Shown here one piece after another: positions 21,612 to 34,800 of a DNA stretch of 64,000 bases. A program made the translations under genes and the position numbers. The notes beneath the pieces are model-generated. The model had not been told where the DNA came from. It was given only the letters and a program-made list of their open reading frames with translations, and searched no databases. The stretch's first letter is position 1; every line of letters begins with the position of its first letter. The stretch covers positions 30,640,599 through 30,704,598 of the forward strand of contig NC_087063.1 in assembly GCF_963678635.1 (NCBI RefSeq). The letters are read 5' to 3'. The DNA comes from Symsagittifera roscoffensis (taxonomy: Eukaryota; Xenacoelomorpha; Acoela; Convolutidae).

Positions 21612-24600
21612 ATGGCTTCGAAAGATGTTCTTCCCTGGTTAAGCGACAAAGATCCTCCAGCTGCCAAATACCCAAGACTTCTGTGCCCAAACATCCGCGA
21701 ACAACCTTTTGAAGGCTTAGATATCAGCGATTTAGTAGTTAATCTATTTAATAATGTACCAAAATTCACATACAGATTACCGCCTCCTAGTACGATTTCC
21801 AGAACATCAGAGAAAACATCGAAGGCTAAGAAATTGAGAAAACAGGCTCTAGAAAGGAGTAATGGTAAAAGCAAAAGTTTTGTCAAAGCAAGAAATGGAG
21901 TCAGGACGTTCGAAGAAAGCGATTCAGATGACCAAAGTATTTCTGAACTGGCGAAGTCTGTTGCTAATCAAAATAAGACTGATCGAGGTCAAGAACAATC
22001 AGTTTCTGGCGTGAAAATTGAAGGTGAATTAGAAGACAGTGAGGTCATTAAACTAGTTCAAAAGTTTCACGAGAAACCTAAGCGTGGTTACCGAGAGAAA
22101 ACATTTGAAGCAATGCCCAAAAGCTATGGGTTCCTTTCACATTGTATAAGCTGCGGGTTTTCACCCGCCAATAGAGTACACCCCATGTTAAAGCACGCTG
22201 GCTTGTGTTCACACTGCGAGGTGTTATTAAAGAAGGTGCCAGAGGTTATTGATCCGCGGGACGGGTACCAAGCAAACTGCACCCTTTGTTGTCGGGAAGG
22301 TCGCGACCTTGTAATGTGTGATTCAGGCATGGATAAATGTCTGAGGTCTTTCTGCTTTCTATGTCTGAACCTCTTTCTGGGTTCAGCTGGTGCCAACAAG
22401 ATTAGAAGCTCAAAGAAGTGGAACTGTTTCTTTTGTACAAATTCAAACGTCGGCTATCTGCATTTGAAGCGACACTGGAAATCCGGATTTGAGAAGTTCC
22501 TGAAAAATGGTGCTAAAATTAATCACAGAACATTCTCTCAAACCAGTTCCTCTTGTTCCAATGCAGTAACCAATGACAATAACGAAGCTCAACAGTCGAA
22601 CTCGAATTCTACATCGTCTAATTCACTTGCTATCAAAGCCAAAATAGGAACTAAACGTGAAAATAACAACCAAATTGAGTGCAAGAATAGAAATGAAGCT
22701 GAACTCAATCGAGCTAGAACGCCAATTTTGGCGAAGAAATTGTCAAAACGAGAGCCAAGTTCACTCAATACAAAGACTAGAAGCAATGAAAAATTGTTGT
22801 TTGATAATGACGATGAAATAACATTAGCTGATTTTCGACCAGCCGAACAAACCCAGAAGGAAAACATGCAACCGTCGCCTGCGGGAAGTGACATCGCAAA
22901 TAACAACTGTTTACCTGCAAGTTGTGATCAGAACTTGATGGCAGATGAGGACAATGATTGCGGGGGACTGGGAAAAGTCAAGTTCTCAATTCACGGTAAG
23001 TGATTTTTTGGTTTGCTTTGTCAGTGGTGCATGATTAATGATGATTTGCATTGGTTAAATTAGTCAAACTGCTGACCATATGCTAAGGCCTGTCGATTTG
23101 ACACAAATGTGCCTGCCAATCTTAAAACTACTGATTTTATTACATACAATACTCCGGCCTTTACTCGTGGTAGCTTGTCTTGAGTTTGGTTATCCATAAA
23201 ACACAATCTTCCTTTAGTCATCTTCTGCTTTGAAACGTTTTTCTTTCTCATCATGGTCTTGTTACTTCCTGTTGATGAGCTCAATGGTATTGATACCAAG
23301 CAGCATGCAGGAAGTAGAGGCACATTATTTCTATTCCGGCCTAAGATGGGCCTTCTCAAAGGTAGGAAAAGTTTTTTTTTATTAAGAATCGACCGTCCTT
23401 TTTTTTTGAACTTTAAAGAAAAAAAGTATTGGGTTTTTCGCGGCTTGATTTTGATTTTTTTTAACTTCAGTTCAGTTCATTTGTTAAATCAAATGCAAAT
23501 TCTACTATCGAACAGCAAAAGTGTAAAGGTCACGAAAAACATGATCGAATTGTAGCTTCGAAAGTTGTTTTTAATTTGCAGATTTTCCAGCGGCATTAAA
23601 CAATTTACCTATTGATCCAGCTTTCTTAAATTGGGTTAGTTTTATTTAGAGTCGATGAACGTAGGTCTGACTCTTATATAGGTCGCGATGATTTTTCTCT
23701 TTTTTTCCAGGAAAAGTCTTAAAAACTGTTCAGGCTGAAAATTATTTTTTCACGATTTGACTTTTGATTCCCTTTTAAGTTCGGTTGATTTTTTTTGTTA
23801 AAACTAGGCAAACTCCACTATCGAACAACGAAAGTGGTAAGTTTACGTAAAACGTGATTGACTTCTTATTTCGAATGGAACTTAATAATCAGATTTCCCA
23901 GCAAAGTAAAATTTTTACGCGTTTGATCCAGATTTCTCAAATTGTTTAAATTTTTTATCAAAAAAATTTCCATGATAAATTTTTCCAGAAATTCACAAAG
24001 CTTTAACGCCATCTTTTTTTCTCTGAAAATCGAAAGTCTTTTCAATGAATGAGTCATTTTTTTTCTGCTAACTTGCGCTTATGGACTCTTCTCCATCTGT
24101 CTGCTGGCTATGTTCAGAAGTGTGCATCATAAATTGTTCTTCAAATTCAAAGAGCTTCAGGGCTTTATATTTTTTAGACTCTTATATAGGTCGCAATGAT
24201 TTTTTTCTTTTTCGTTTTTTTTTCAGCAAAAGTTAAAAATTTGCTCAGGCTCAAATTTTTTTTTTAACTTTTGATTTTTTTCTAAGTTCAGTTCATTTCC
24301 TATCTTTAAAGGAAAGCAAACTCCACTATCGAACAATAAATGTGTAAAAGTCACGAAAACCGTGATCGACTTCTAGTTTAGAAAGTGGAATTTATCTTGC
24401 AGATTTCCAGCGAAATAAATTTTTTTTTATATTGATCCAGTTTTCTTATATTGGGTTAATTGTAGCAAAGAAGTGTAAGTCAGAAATTGTTCTTGCAGTT
24501 CAGAGGGGTCCAAGGTTGTATATTTTTTCTTTAAAGTTTTTTTTTCTGTGTTCTTGCTTCATTGACTCTTTTCCAACTGTCTGCTGGCTATATTCTAGTT

Positions 24601-25674
24601 GCCAAGCATTCGCTTACATTTATACAACTCTCTATTGAATATGTTTTCATTGACTCTAAGAAATTAATTTAAGAAATATCCAATTTTTAGAATTTAAAAG
24701 TATTGAACGTTTGCTCCGCTGTTTTTGCATTCGAGTTTTATAATGCGTGTGAATTAATAGTTTTTGCGAAAAATGGTTGTTCAAAATGTATCAAAATGAA
24801 CTTTGCCGAAAATTTTTGAAGTTGTTGCTTGTTTACAGTTGCTGCAATTGGGAAAAAGTTCCTTTTTTTGTTGGATACCAGTTAACTTCCTATTTAGGAA
24901 TCCCTTATATGGCTTTATGGATTCTCTTTGCTGTTGGCTCACACTTTTTTCAATCACAAAATTTTAATCCTTTGTCTTTTTGCAGATTCAGAAGAAGAGT
25001 TTAGTGTCATCACTCCAGCCAAAGCATCTGCTCGGTCCCGAATCACAAGCCCACTTTCGACAACATGTACCACTACTTCACTCACCGATATCCGTCTAGT
25101 TCAAGAAGAAAACGATGAACCTGAACAGAACGCTCATCCAGTATTCAGGAAAACCTTCCCGCATTCTAGAAGCAACCGGTTCAGTGGATACACACAAGCG
25201 TCACATTTGAAGAAACTATGCATATGTTGCACATCGAAAAACGTCTCCAACATTTCACATCCTATGTTCATAGGGGGAGTGTGCGACGACTGTTTACCAC
25301 GAGTGTGTAAAAATATAATAACAATCATGGAAGTACCAGCTGAAGACCACGATTTAATGGACCTCGAGTACCTCAAAAGTATGTGCTGTATATGCTGTCG
25401 TAATATAGAAGAGCTAATCACGAATATCCAGAAGTCGGAAGCCTCGAAGAAACCGATTTTGTTCAGGTGTTCACAGTCGGCATGTAATTATGCTTTCTGT
25501 GAAAATTGTTTATCAGGTTTAGTTTCGACGGAATTGGTGGAGCTTTTCAAGGGATTCAGAAGTGCAGCTACGTCCACTAGTACAAGTCCGCCTAAAAGTA
25601 CTATCATTCCGTCTTGGACTTGTTTTATGTGCAGTGATTCGCAATATCATGGAATTTTGAAGCTGCAAATTTAA
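21612..25674 (+). CDS. Tandem ADD-domain protein (two DNMT3-type ADD zinc modules, no methyltransferase), 2 exons, 690 aa
   Basis: Exons 21612-22995 and 24986-25674, GT-AG, phase 1 (2073 nt). ADD1 (about residues 175-297): C178, C181, C199, C202 as the GATA-like finger, then DPRDGYQANCTLCC (C223, C226), C236, C243, C248, C251 and WNCFFC (C272, C275), followed by a DNMT3-like helix L..RHWKSGFEKFL. ADD2 (about 538-685): CICC..NVS.ISHPMFIGGVCDDC, CCICC, C623, C628, C633, C636 and WTCFMC (C674, C677), ending the protein. Residues 300-535 are Ser/Asn-rich and low in complexity. DNMT3 and DNMT3L ADDs read histone H3 unmethylated at K4; ADD1 keeps the acidic DxxDGYQ loop, ADD2 does not. I see no PWWP and no PC or ENV methylase motifs here or downstream, so a chromatin-reader role is inferred. 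It starts 344 bp after KCMF1; a TTTCTAG acceptor-like site ends 7 nt before the ATG. Confidence 0.9.
23500..24640 (+). repeat. Dispersed ~0.5-kb repeat copies in the ADD gene intron
   Basis: Three copies of a block with CTCCACTATCGAACAAC, AAGTGTAAAGGTCACGAAAA, ATGATCGACTTC, CAGATTTCCCAGCG and TTGATCCAG (starting near 23501, 23815 and 24319), ending in a TTGACTCTTTTCCAACTGTC..TGGCTAT segment. The same family continues at 26.8-28.5 kb and at 40.56-40.90 kb. No coding potential. Confidence 0.8.
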
Positions 25675-25749
25675 ACCTCGATTTCGACTAAATTCAAACC
25701 TTAGTAGTCTTGAAGATAATTATCATAAACCTAAAATTATTTCGGAAAG

Positions 25750-25755
25750 AATAAA
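25750..25755 (+). terminator. Poly(A) signal AATAAA of the tandem-ADD gene
   Basis: Canonical AATAAA about 75 nt after the TAA stop of the ADD gene. Confidence 0.7.
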
Positions 25756-28659
25756 ATGTGCAAATCTGCAGGGATATGTATTTTGCGGCTGTGAATTATT
25801 TGTAATTTTTTGTTATGTAATTAGATTGATTAGCAGTTAATTTACCACAGTGTGTATACAGTCACAGTGTGCAGATTGGATGGATTGGAATTAGTTTTGA
25901 TTGATCGATTTATTTAAAAAGCTATATTTATGAACATTCAGTGCAAATATTAACTCTGCAAGCAACAGAAAGTGACACAAAGTCTTTTAAAGAGCCAGAT
26001 TCGACGCTAAATTTTTCTACTAAATTTGATTTTCATATCTGATTAAATACAATACAGTTTTCGCCATAGTTTTTTTTAGTCATTTTTTTGAGATTTTGTT
26101 CTGATCAAGTGAAGAGTACTCCAATAAATGCATTGAAAGAACCAAGTTAATTATTATTTTCTAATGCTTAAGCGTTTTCAGGGTTTTTCCATTCTTACAA
26201 GAGCAAGTGTCTTAAAATCGGAAAATAAGCTTTTCCCAGCTAGCTATTTATACAGCCGAGATGTTACTAGTTCGAAGCATGTTGTCGCCTTTAAATTTCC
26301 CAGTAAGTTTCCTGTCTAACAAAATGAGCAAAATCTTTGAAAGCTTGCTTAATAGCAGAATCAAATTCAATTAGTGAATTCTTGGCCAGATTTTGTGCAT
26401 TTTACAAACCATTAATTGTCCCAGGAAAAAATTGACCTCGCAGCAACGCGTGTCTCCTTTTTGTTTGTCGATTTATTCATTGCAGCTCGGACGCTTCTTT
26501 AACGCCAATAGTTTCAGGCTACATTAAAATTATTTACACAGTCGTTATGGTGTATTTAAATTAGTGCTTTTCTGGAATGTTTCGGTCGACATTATGAAAG
26601 GGAATTTGAATTTTTCCATTTTTTTTTCACAACTGATTCCTGTGCCTTGTTTAAAGTCGATGAACGTATTGAAGACGATTAAAGACGATCTTAAAAAGGT
26701 CGTGTCGATTTTTTTTCAGCGGGAAGTTATAAAATTTGCTGAAGCTCAAAAAGGATTTTACACGGCTTGATTTTGAAACATTTGTTCACATTTCTATGTT
26801 GAAATAAAGGAAAATTCCACTATCTGAGATCAAAACTGTAACGGTCACGAAAAATGTTATTGACTTCTAATTTTGAAAAGTGTATTATAGTTTCCAGATA
26901 CCTATCAATCCAGTTTTCTCAAATTGAATTGATTTTTTTTAAATGTCATTTGTAAATTGTTCTTGGAATTCAATTTGTTCTTGAAATTTTTTACTTATGA
27001 AGATTTACTTTTACTAATGAAGTTTTTAAGAGTAATGAACCCTCTGAGTGCTCTTTTATAGAAATTTTTTAAGTGTTTTTTTTAAATTAATTTTCTGAAA
27101 TACTGTTCATGAAACACGCGAAATCAAAACTTTACTTATTGATCCAGTTTTCTCAAATAAGGCATTTTTATCAAAAAGGTTCAAACTAATTGTTTCGTGC
27201 AATTCAAAGAGCTTAAAGGACTTACAATTTTTCTTTTAACTTTGCTAGTTGAAGTTGTTTCAAAAAAACAAGTTAGTTTTTTTTCTGTTTCCTTGCGTTC
27301 ATTTGTATTTTCCAACAGTCAGTTAGCTATGTTTTTAAGAGTAATGAACGTCGTGAGTACTCTCAATACGTCTTCTGATTGTTTTTGTGGTTTTCAGTAA
27401 AAAGTCTTAAACCTACTTGTTCACGCTCATTTTCGGTTTTTCGCGGTTTGACTTGTGATTTCTTAAGTTCAGTGCATTTTCATTGTTAAAAGGAGGGAAA
27501 ACTCCACTATCGAACAGAAAAAGTGTAAAGGTCACAAAAAACATGATCGACTTCAAATTTCGAAAATGAAAATTAATTATCAGATTTTCCAGCGAAATTA
27601 AAGTTTCACGTATTGATCTCAGTTTTCTCATAGTGGGTTAGTTCAAACAAAAAGGTTTTCATCATAAATTGTTCTACAAATTCAAAGACCTTTAAGGACA
27701 TCTATTTTTCTCATCGAAATTCAAAATTTTGAAAAACCAGAAGTTTTTTTTTCAGTTTCCTTGCGTTCATTATTCTTTTGCAACTGTTAGTTGGCTATGT
27801 TTAAAAGTCGCGATGATCTGTTTTTTTTCAGCAGAAGTCTTAAAATTAATCAGGCTAAAATTAAGCTCTTCGTTGTTTGGTGTTTGATTTCTTTTTAAAT
27901 TTCGTTCATTTCTTTTGTTAAAAGGAAGGAAAACTCCACTTTCGAACAGCGGAAGTGTAAAGTCATCAAAAACGTGAGCGACTTAAAGTTTCGAAAGTTG
28001 ATTTCATATTTCCCAGCGAAATAAAAAAAAATTTAATAAGTCAAAAATAAGTCAGTATTTGTTTTCTGTTTACTTGCGTTTTTGACTCTTTTCCAAGTGT
28101 CTCTTGGCTATGTTTCTGTTTTCTTGCGTTCACTGGCTTTCTTAACTTTCTGTTGGCTATGTTAGTTTGCAATTGAGTTTTACCAATTTGAGATTTTTAA
28201 ATGAAGATCGGCATGTTTTATTGTCAATGAATGTCCGCTGTGAAAGCATCTGTAAATCGTATTGATTTTTTCGGGAAAAAGTCTTAAAAGTTCTGGCTCA
28301 ATTTTGACTGCTGGCAGTTCGACATTTTATTTCTTGTTAATTTCATTTCAATTTCTTTGTTGGAAGCAAAACTAAGTATGCTCGTTAATAGTTTGTTTAT
28401 TTTTTCGAAATTTGATAGTTTCAAAATGAATCATTTTTCTTTTGTTTTTAACTGAGTGCATTGACAATTTTCCAAATGTTTTTTGGTTATGTTTTTGAGT
28501 TTTAATGAATGCAGTGAAGACATTTATTTAAGTCGTTCAGTTTTTAAAGTCATTTAGTTTGGTTTTTTGTCTGAATAATTATTCAGAATTGTGTTTCCCC
28601 TTGAATTAAACTACAAATAATGGCGTTCCTTGAAGAATGTCAAGTTATTTGTTGGTATT

Positions 28660-28870
28660 TGTTCCGACCATTTGAAAAATGTGGAGGAACTTTGTATTCT
28701 GGTGTATTGAAGTTTTTTCTACGCAAAATCAGGTACCACAAAAATTCATTGAAATGAGTCGAGTGATATACCTAATCGAAGCCCTTTCAGTCGTGATTTT
28801 AAAAACACGAGAAAGACTGGTTTAAAATTTCTGATTTGTGTTTCAATTTCGAGCGAAATATAGCGGGCCA
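28660..28870 (+). repeat. Dispersed repeat 'TTGTTCCGACCA', copy 1
   Basis: Blocks TTTGTTCCGACCA, GGAACTTTGTATTC, AAAATCAG.TACCACAAA, GTCGAGTGATAT and AGACTGGTTTAAAATTTCTG recur in order at 39345-39580 and, partly, at 63075-63310. Confidence 0.75.
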
Positions 28871-30179
28871 GCAGGCTAACAGCAGCTTATTTAAGCTTAA
28901 TTTAAACCCTGTAAACTTAGTTTTAAAAGGTAAAATTAGTTTTTTTTGGTTTTTTTAAGGTTTTTGTCAGGTTTCTTTGGTTAATCAATATTTTTTTCAC
29001 GTTTCTTTGGTTAACGGGGCTTTGGCTTATTTTCTATCGATTTTGTATCCGCATATTTTTAATTCGTACTGAATAAGAGAAACCAGATTCTTTGTTGCCT
29101 ATACGTTCAGTCAATTTCACTGTTTGAACTTCCTATACCTTAGTTTTCTTTTAGTTTTTGAGTATAGCAAAAAAACAGGATTTTATAAAGCAAATTTTCT
29201 TTTTTGAAATTCACGTTCAAGATGATTTTTGTACAAGTTATCTCCAGAGGAAAAAAAGAAAAAGGGCTTTTCTTTGCCCACTCAGTGTCTACTCCAGGTA
29301 AACCCTCTCATACACATCTAATCAAGCATGAAAATGATGATACAAAAATAGCGATTTTTCATAAAATAACCGGTTTTGAAGGTCATATGATCATATTGAG
29401 AGCCTCATATGTACTTCTGGCAGCACCCAGCTAAATTTCTGAACATTTGTAAAGAGTGAATTTTTTTGGTTTTGAAATACGTTAATTTTAAAAAGAAAAT
29501 TGAGATTTCTCAGAAACTTGCAGTTTTCGGAATCTCATGTTAACAAAAAAACAGAACCTCGAATATAAGTTGCTGGCACCACCCAGCTTTGAGGTCAATT
29601 AAACCTAATATTTGGGAATAATTAAGGTCAACTAAAACACATTGCAATAATTTTCGGTCTTAAATGCTATCGGACTTTTTAAAGTTTTTGGCGAGAAACT
29701 TTGTATTCGGGTGTTTTATTTTTTCTTTTAACTTTTTTCCGATTTTTTTTTGGTTTTTCTATAGTTTTTCTATAAAAACTGTTTTCCAATTGGCCTGTTT
29801 GACTATGATTGTCGAATATGCCTAATTTCTGTTTTTTTTTTGGTTTAAATGTTTTTATCACACAACACAGGAGAAAAACGACATAATTGTGAAAAAAAAG
29901 TGATTTTGTCGTTTTTTCAAGCCCTAGGTCAGAACATTCTGTACCATTTGCACAGTAACTAGCTGTCCTTGTTTTTTTTTGCAATTTGTTCAAGTTCCTG
30001 AATATATCTTCTTTTCATTTATGAAAGTAAATTGCCTGCTAGAATAATCTGAATTAGTTTTTGAACATTACGAGACCAAACTGTGCACTGCATAACAAAC
30101 AGCTGTAACGTAAGTTTTGTCGCAGATTCCTCAACGAGTTATTGTAGCTAGTTGTTTCGCATTGCGCAAATCTTAGCGA

Positions 30180-30540
30180 ATTCTGCAATTGTAAATAGAT
30201 TCCGCAAATATATGCGGATTGCTTTTATAATTTGCGGATTCCGCTTACAATTTGCAGAATCCGCTTATAGTTGCTGATTCCATGACAGCTTAAGTTTGCT
30301 ATACACATATATACTTATTTCATTGTAGATTCCACAAACAGTTCCGGGTTCCGCAAATTTTGTTCCGGATCCGCAAAATCGCCTTTTTTTGGAGCGACTT
30401 TAGGCGATAGTGTTTGAGCTATTTGTTCGTGAAATTGAAAACAGTTAAGACGATCAAAGAAAAATAGCGCTGTTGCGGAGTTCGGGACAAATCAGTTTTC
30501 AGCCTGTTGCGGAATCCGCGTACATACGCAAGATACACTT
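30180..30540. repeat. Cluster of short palindromic words (TGCGGATTCCGC type)
   Basis: About ten imperfect copies of TTGCGGATTCCGC or its complement (e.g. near 30190, 30215, 30235, 30255, 30325, 30345, 30365, 30505), irregularly spaced. GCGGATTCCGC is near-palindromic. Function unknown. Confidence 0.6.
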
Positions 30541-31826
30541 TTTGGCTTTGTAATGAAATTCACATACGTTTTGTAGTTTTCTAAACCTTAAGTGTTCGAA
30601 TGATGAATGGTTTAAAATCAGTTTTAAAGTTGTATGATTATTTCCTGTAACATTTTGGGATTTTTTGAGACTTTGCCTCGGGACTGTCTATATTTTCAAA
30701 ATTAGAACCTGTGAACTCGCATTTTTTTTAGTTTTCAAATACTGAGATTTTCTTTTAGTTTTCTTAAGTATTCGGTTCATTTTAAAGCTAGTAAATCTAC
30801 TGGGTGGTCATTATATAATACATGTACGCATGTACTTAGAAACAACTTTGAGTTTTGAGTTGTGACTGTTTTCGGTTTTCGACGTCTGGGATTCTTTGTT
30901 TCTTTTTAGGTAGCTACGTGTTGATTGGAGCTTTCAAAGAATTTTGATTTTAAAATGAAACTGAAATAATAAACTAATTAATCTTGAATGTTTCGAGATG
31001 CATGATAAAGATTCAACAGTTTTTCGATAATATATTTTTGGGCAACCTCTTGGATTTTTTTGTTTCTTTCAAGATGACCGCATGTTAATACGTCACTGTT
31101 CAAAATTACAAATTCAGGTAGTAAATATGGGACTCCAGGTCATTAGTTTACAAAATGTCTAGTTTTGTATACTAGATTTTCGTAGGGTGCACTTAAAATT
31201 GTTATTGCCTGATTATCTTTTTCTAATGCCCAAGGTATCAATACTTTGTTTGAAATACGTGTACGCAAGATATAATCATATATGAAAAAAAAATCAATTT
31301 GCAATGCAATTGAAAGCATATTATGTCTTGCCTTTAGTTGACAGTCTGTTTTTGCTGGTTAAACTGATGCTACAAAAATCTTAGTTTTTTTGAATAAGTT
31401 TTCAGTTTCATTAAGCATTTTGGCTGCAATGGGGCCGCTAGTTATATTTTACGCAGTTTCTTTTCACTCGAAGATATAATTATTCACTTCCGGGAACTCA
31501 AATGGTGACTTTATGCTCATTCTGGGCTAGCGTAACCGCTGTTGTCTCCTGCAACAGAGGGCGTCGAACTTACCGAACGATGCTCATGGGGTTCGCTAGC
31601 GGATAGCGTAGATAGATTGGCCGTTCACAACTCTTGATTGGATGCGACAACACCTTTTAAATATTCATATCTGATTTTACTTGGAAAAAATTGGTTAACG
31701 CGAAACTTACTATTTTATGATTATTGTACTTTATTTCAGATTGATTTTGGAAATGTTCTCTATTTGTTTTATGTCTTGATTGCGTATGCTGACTGTTTTA
31801 TTTTTTCATTGACTGTCTGACTGAAA

Positions 31827-34800
31827 ATGAAAGTAACCTCTTTGAGTGGACTGATCAACAGTCCCTGTTACATACTGGAACTGGAGCAGTTGACAGTGAT
31901 GCTGGATTGTGCTCTGGACTTCTCTCCCCTCTATCATTTTCTACCTCTGCCTCTAGTGCATAGTGAACAGTTGGCCAATCTCCCGTCATCCGAAGTTTCG
32001 GCCGATATCAAAATAGTGGACGGTGCATAAAATAAGTTTTTGTTCGGGATTTTGAGTTGGTGATATTGAATTTGAATTATTTTTCGTAGCATCGAATTTT
32101 CAGCGGACTCTTAATTTTTTGTCAATACCAAATTTTTTTCGGGTATCTTACTTTTTGAATTTACAGCGCAAAATCAAACAACCTTTACGTTTTGAAAATA
32201 GAGTTCTCAAATCTATCTTTAAAGCTGTTGTCAAATCTCCGAATTAAATATCTTTTTCAGACTACCCGTTCATCGATGGGGATCCGGAATTCGGCATGGC
32301 CGAAACTAATCTGATCCCCTTCAGCTCAATTGACGTCATCCTCATCTCGAACTGCAGGTCACTTCTGTCTCTGCCATACATAACAGAAATGCTGGGCTTC
32401 CAGGGTCTGGTTTTCGCGACTGACCCGACCATCAACTATGGGAGAATTCTTCTGGAGGAACTGATTGACTTTGTCTCGGCTAATCCAAAGCACAGGTGAA
32501 CATCATTTTTTTTGTTTGTCAATCTACTGGAATATTCTTTTGTATTGTTTGAAAAAAATCTTTATTTCATACCATCGGTTCATTTTTAATCATAAAATTT
32601 AATAAATTTTAATCATAAAAATCATTAAATATGTCATAATTTTCATCTATCAGGTTCCAAAAATAATATTATGGGATTTCTATCCGGCTTTTGAAACTCG
32701 ATTGAGGCTGTGAAAATTTATATGCTGGAGTTAAAAGTTCATTGATTTGATTATAATCATTGACGCGCTTAATGTTTTACTAGGTCCTCCACAAAGTGGA
32801 AGAACCCCTCAATTTCTGACCAATTATTCCCCAACCTGCCCTCCGTACCTGCTAGTTGGAAGTCCCTCTTCACCTCAGAAATGATGAACAGCTGCATGCA
32901 GAAGGTGCAGGCTGTCAGTTTTGAGGAACAGGTGTCGCTGTATGGAGTCGCTACAGCTGTGCCACATAGCTCGGGGCTCTCCATAGGTATTGCTTTAAGT
33001 GTTTATGACTGGAACGATTCTTTATCTAAATATTTTCCTAGTAGTTAAATAAACTATTGCCTGGAGATTTGTTTCTGTTCTTACAGCTAAGAGCTTTTTT
33101 CTGATTTTGGAGGACTAGTAGACTTTTTAAGAGAACGAAATTGACAATTTCAACGCAGAGAACGGTCCAGACAAAAAAAAACAAATACGGTTGATATCAG
33201 AAATGTTTTTAGGTAGTAGTAACTGGATAATCAAACCGTGTGGTTCGGCTGACTTCAAGATAGCCTACATCTCTGGATCCTCCCAGTTTGTCACCCATTG
33301 CAGACCTCTGGATCTGAGTCCAATGAAAAATTGCAACGTGGCTATTATCTCTGACGTCACTAATGCCCCCGCGTGCGAACCAGATATGGCTCTGAAGAAG
33401 TTCTGTGATGCTCTGATTGCCACGTTGAAAGTGGGAGGAAATGTTCTGATTCCATGCACGCCAACAGGTACACGTCATTAATTCAAGAAAGTATAAATCA
33501 TTTTAAAGCTATATTTACCCTTGCGATAATCAAGGGTATTGCAATCGGGTACTAGACTTTTTCCCCCGTAAGCAACTTTGTCCACTGTCTCGTGCACATT
33601 TAGCCTGGAGGTAACGTATACACCTGGGACGTCAAAGGTTTCGTGTTCTAATCTGACTAGGACCTGTTTTTTTAAACGGTAATTATTCCGGTTCAAAAAA
33701 AGTCGGCCTATTATTTGTCTGCTAATGTTTCGTCTGTTAGTTACCAGATCGAAGAATCGTTTTTTTTCGAAATTTGTCTTTAATTCTGGTTGTAATTTTA
33801 CCACCTCGATTTGTCAATTTTTTTTCTTTTTTGTCTTTTTATCGGGTTAATAAGTTTCGACTTGATTTATATGCACCTTGTGGCCTCTTATTGCATCGTT
33901 CGGGGATCGAAAAGAGTTTGTGTGCGTGCGTGCGTGTGCTCTGAGGGGAAAAGGGACAAATTTTTTTAATTCGTTTAGAATTTTTTTTCTAAGTTTTTTC
34001 GTCATGAAAGGTTTCTGCTCAGGTATTTTCGGTTTTGTTACCACATGGTAATTATAGATTGAAATTCAATCAACCCTCTGGCGTAGAGATGACACAACTG
34101 TTTGAGACCGCTTTTTGTGTTGGAAATTTTTTATTGACTAAAACGATTTTTTTGATTATTTTCTCAAATTTTTCCGTTTGATTTTAATCAAATTTGTATA
34201 GCAAGTGGCGCGAAGCTCAGCTTCGCCTCTGTGTATTACTCTAGAAATTGATTGTCATTAATTTATTACTTCCGGTTCAATAATGCTTGCCAATAGTAAA
34301 CAAACTTAGTATCAAAAATTTCACATCACTTGTTCAAACCAACCAAAAATACAAAAAAGCCCTGTCTAATAGATAAAATTCAAGTTCAGCTGAAGTCTTT
34401 TTGATACAGGTTTGCTAAAGAAGCTACCAATATTTTAGCAAAATAAAAAAATTTGCTTTGCATGCTTAGGCGTTGTCTACGACCTTCTCGAATGTCTGGC
34501 TGGATTCCTGAACAATTCTGGATTCTCTAACATACCAATCTGCTTCATATCTCCAGTGGCGCAAGCCTCCTTAGCACATGCAAACATATACTCAGAATGG
34601 CTGAACAGTTCAAAGCAGGCTAAAGTTTACCTGCCTGAACCGCCGTTTGTTCACTCCAACATGGCAAAAATGAACAGCCTTTTTGTGTACAATCACATAC
34701 ATGGTCGATTCAGTGAAACTTATAAATCGCCATCAATTATTTTCACTGGCCATCCTTCGTTACGATTTGGCCCTGCCGTACATTTTGTGGAGTTCTGGGG

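Larger units (their letters stand above)
25756..31600. other. Repeat-rich intergenic region between the ADD gene and INTS9
   Basis: No gene seen. About 26780-28500 holds four to five more copies of the CACTATCGAAC repeat family. Other content is a dispersed repeat at 28660-28870, a TGCGGATTCCGC cluster at 30180-30540 and long T-rich stretches. The open frame at 29204-29434 resembles nothing I know. The last 150 bp (about 31500-31640) is GC-richer and may contain the INTS9 promoter. Confidence 0.5.

Noticed and set aside
23060-23555. An extra exon or DNA-transposase scrap in the ADD gene intron
   Set aside because: Frames on both strands looked faintly protein-like, but no family was recognised and exons 1 and 2 join in phase without it.
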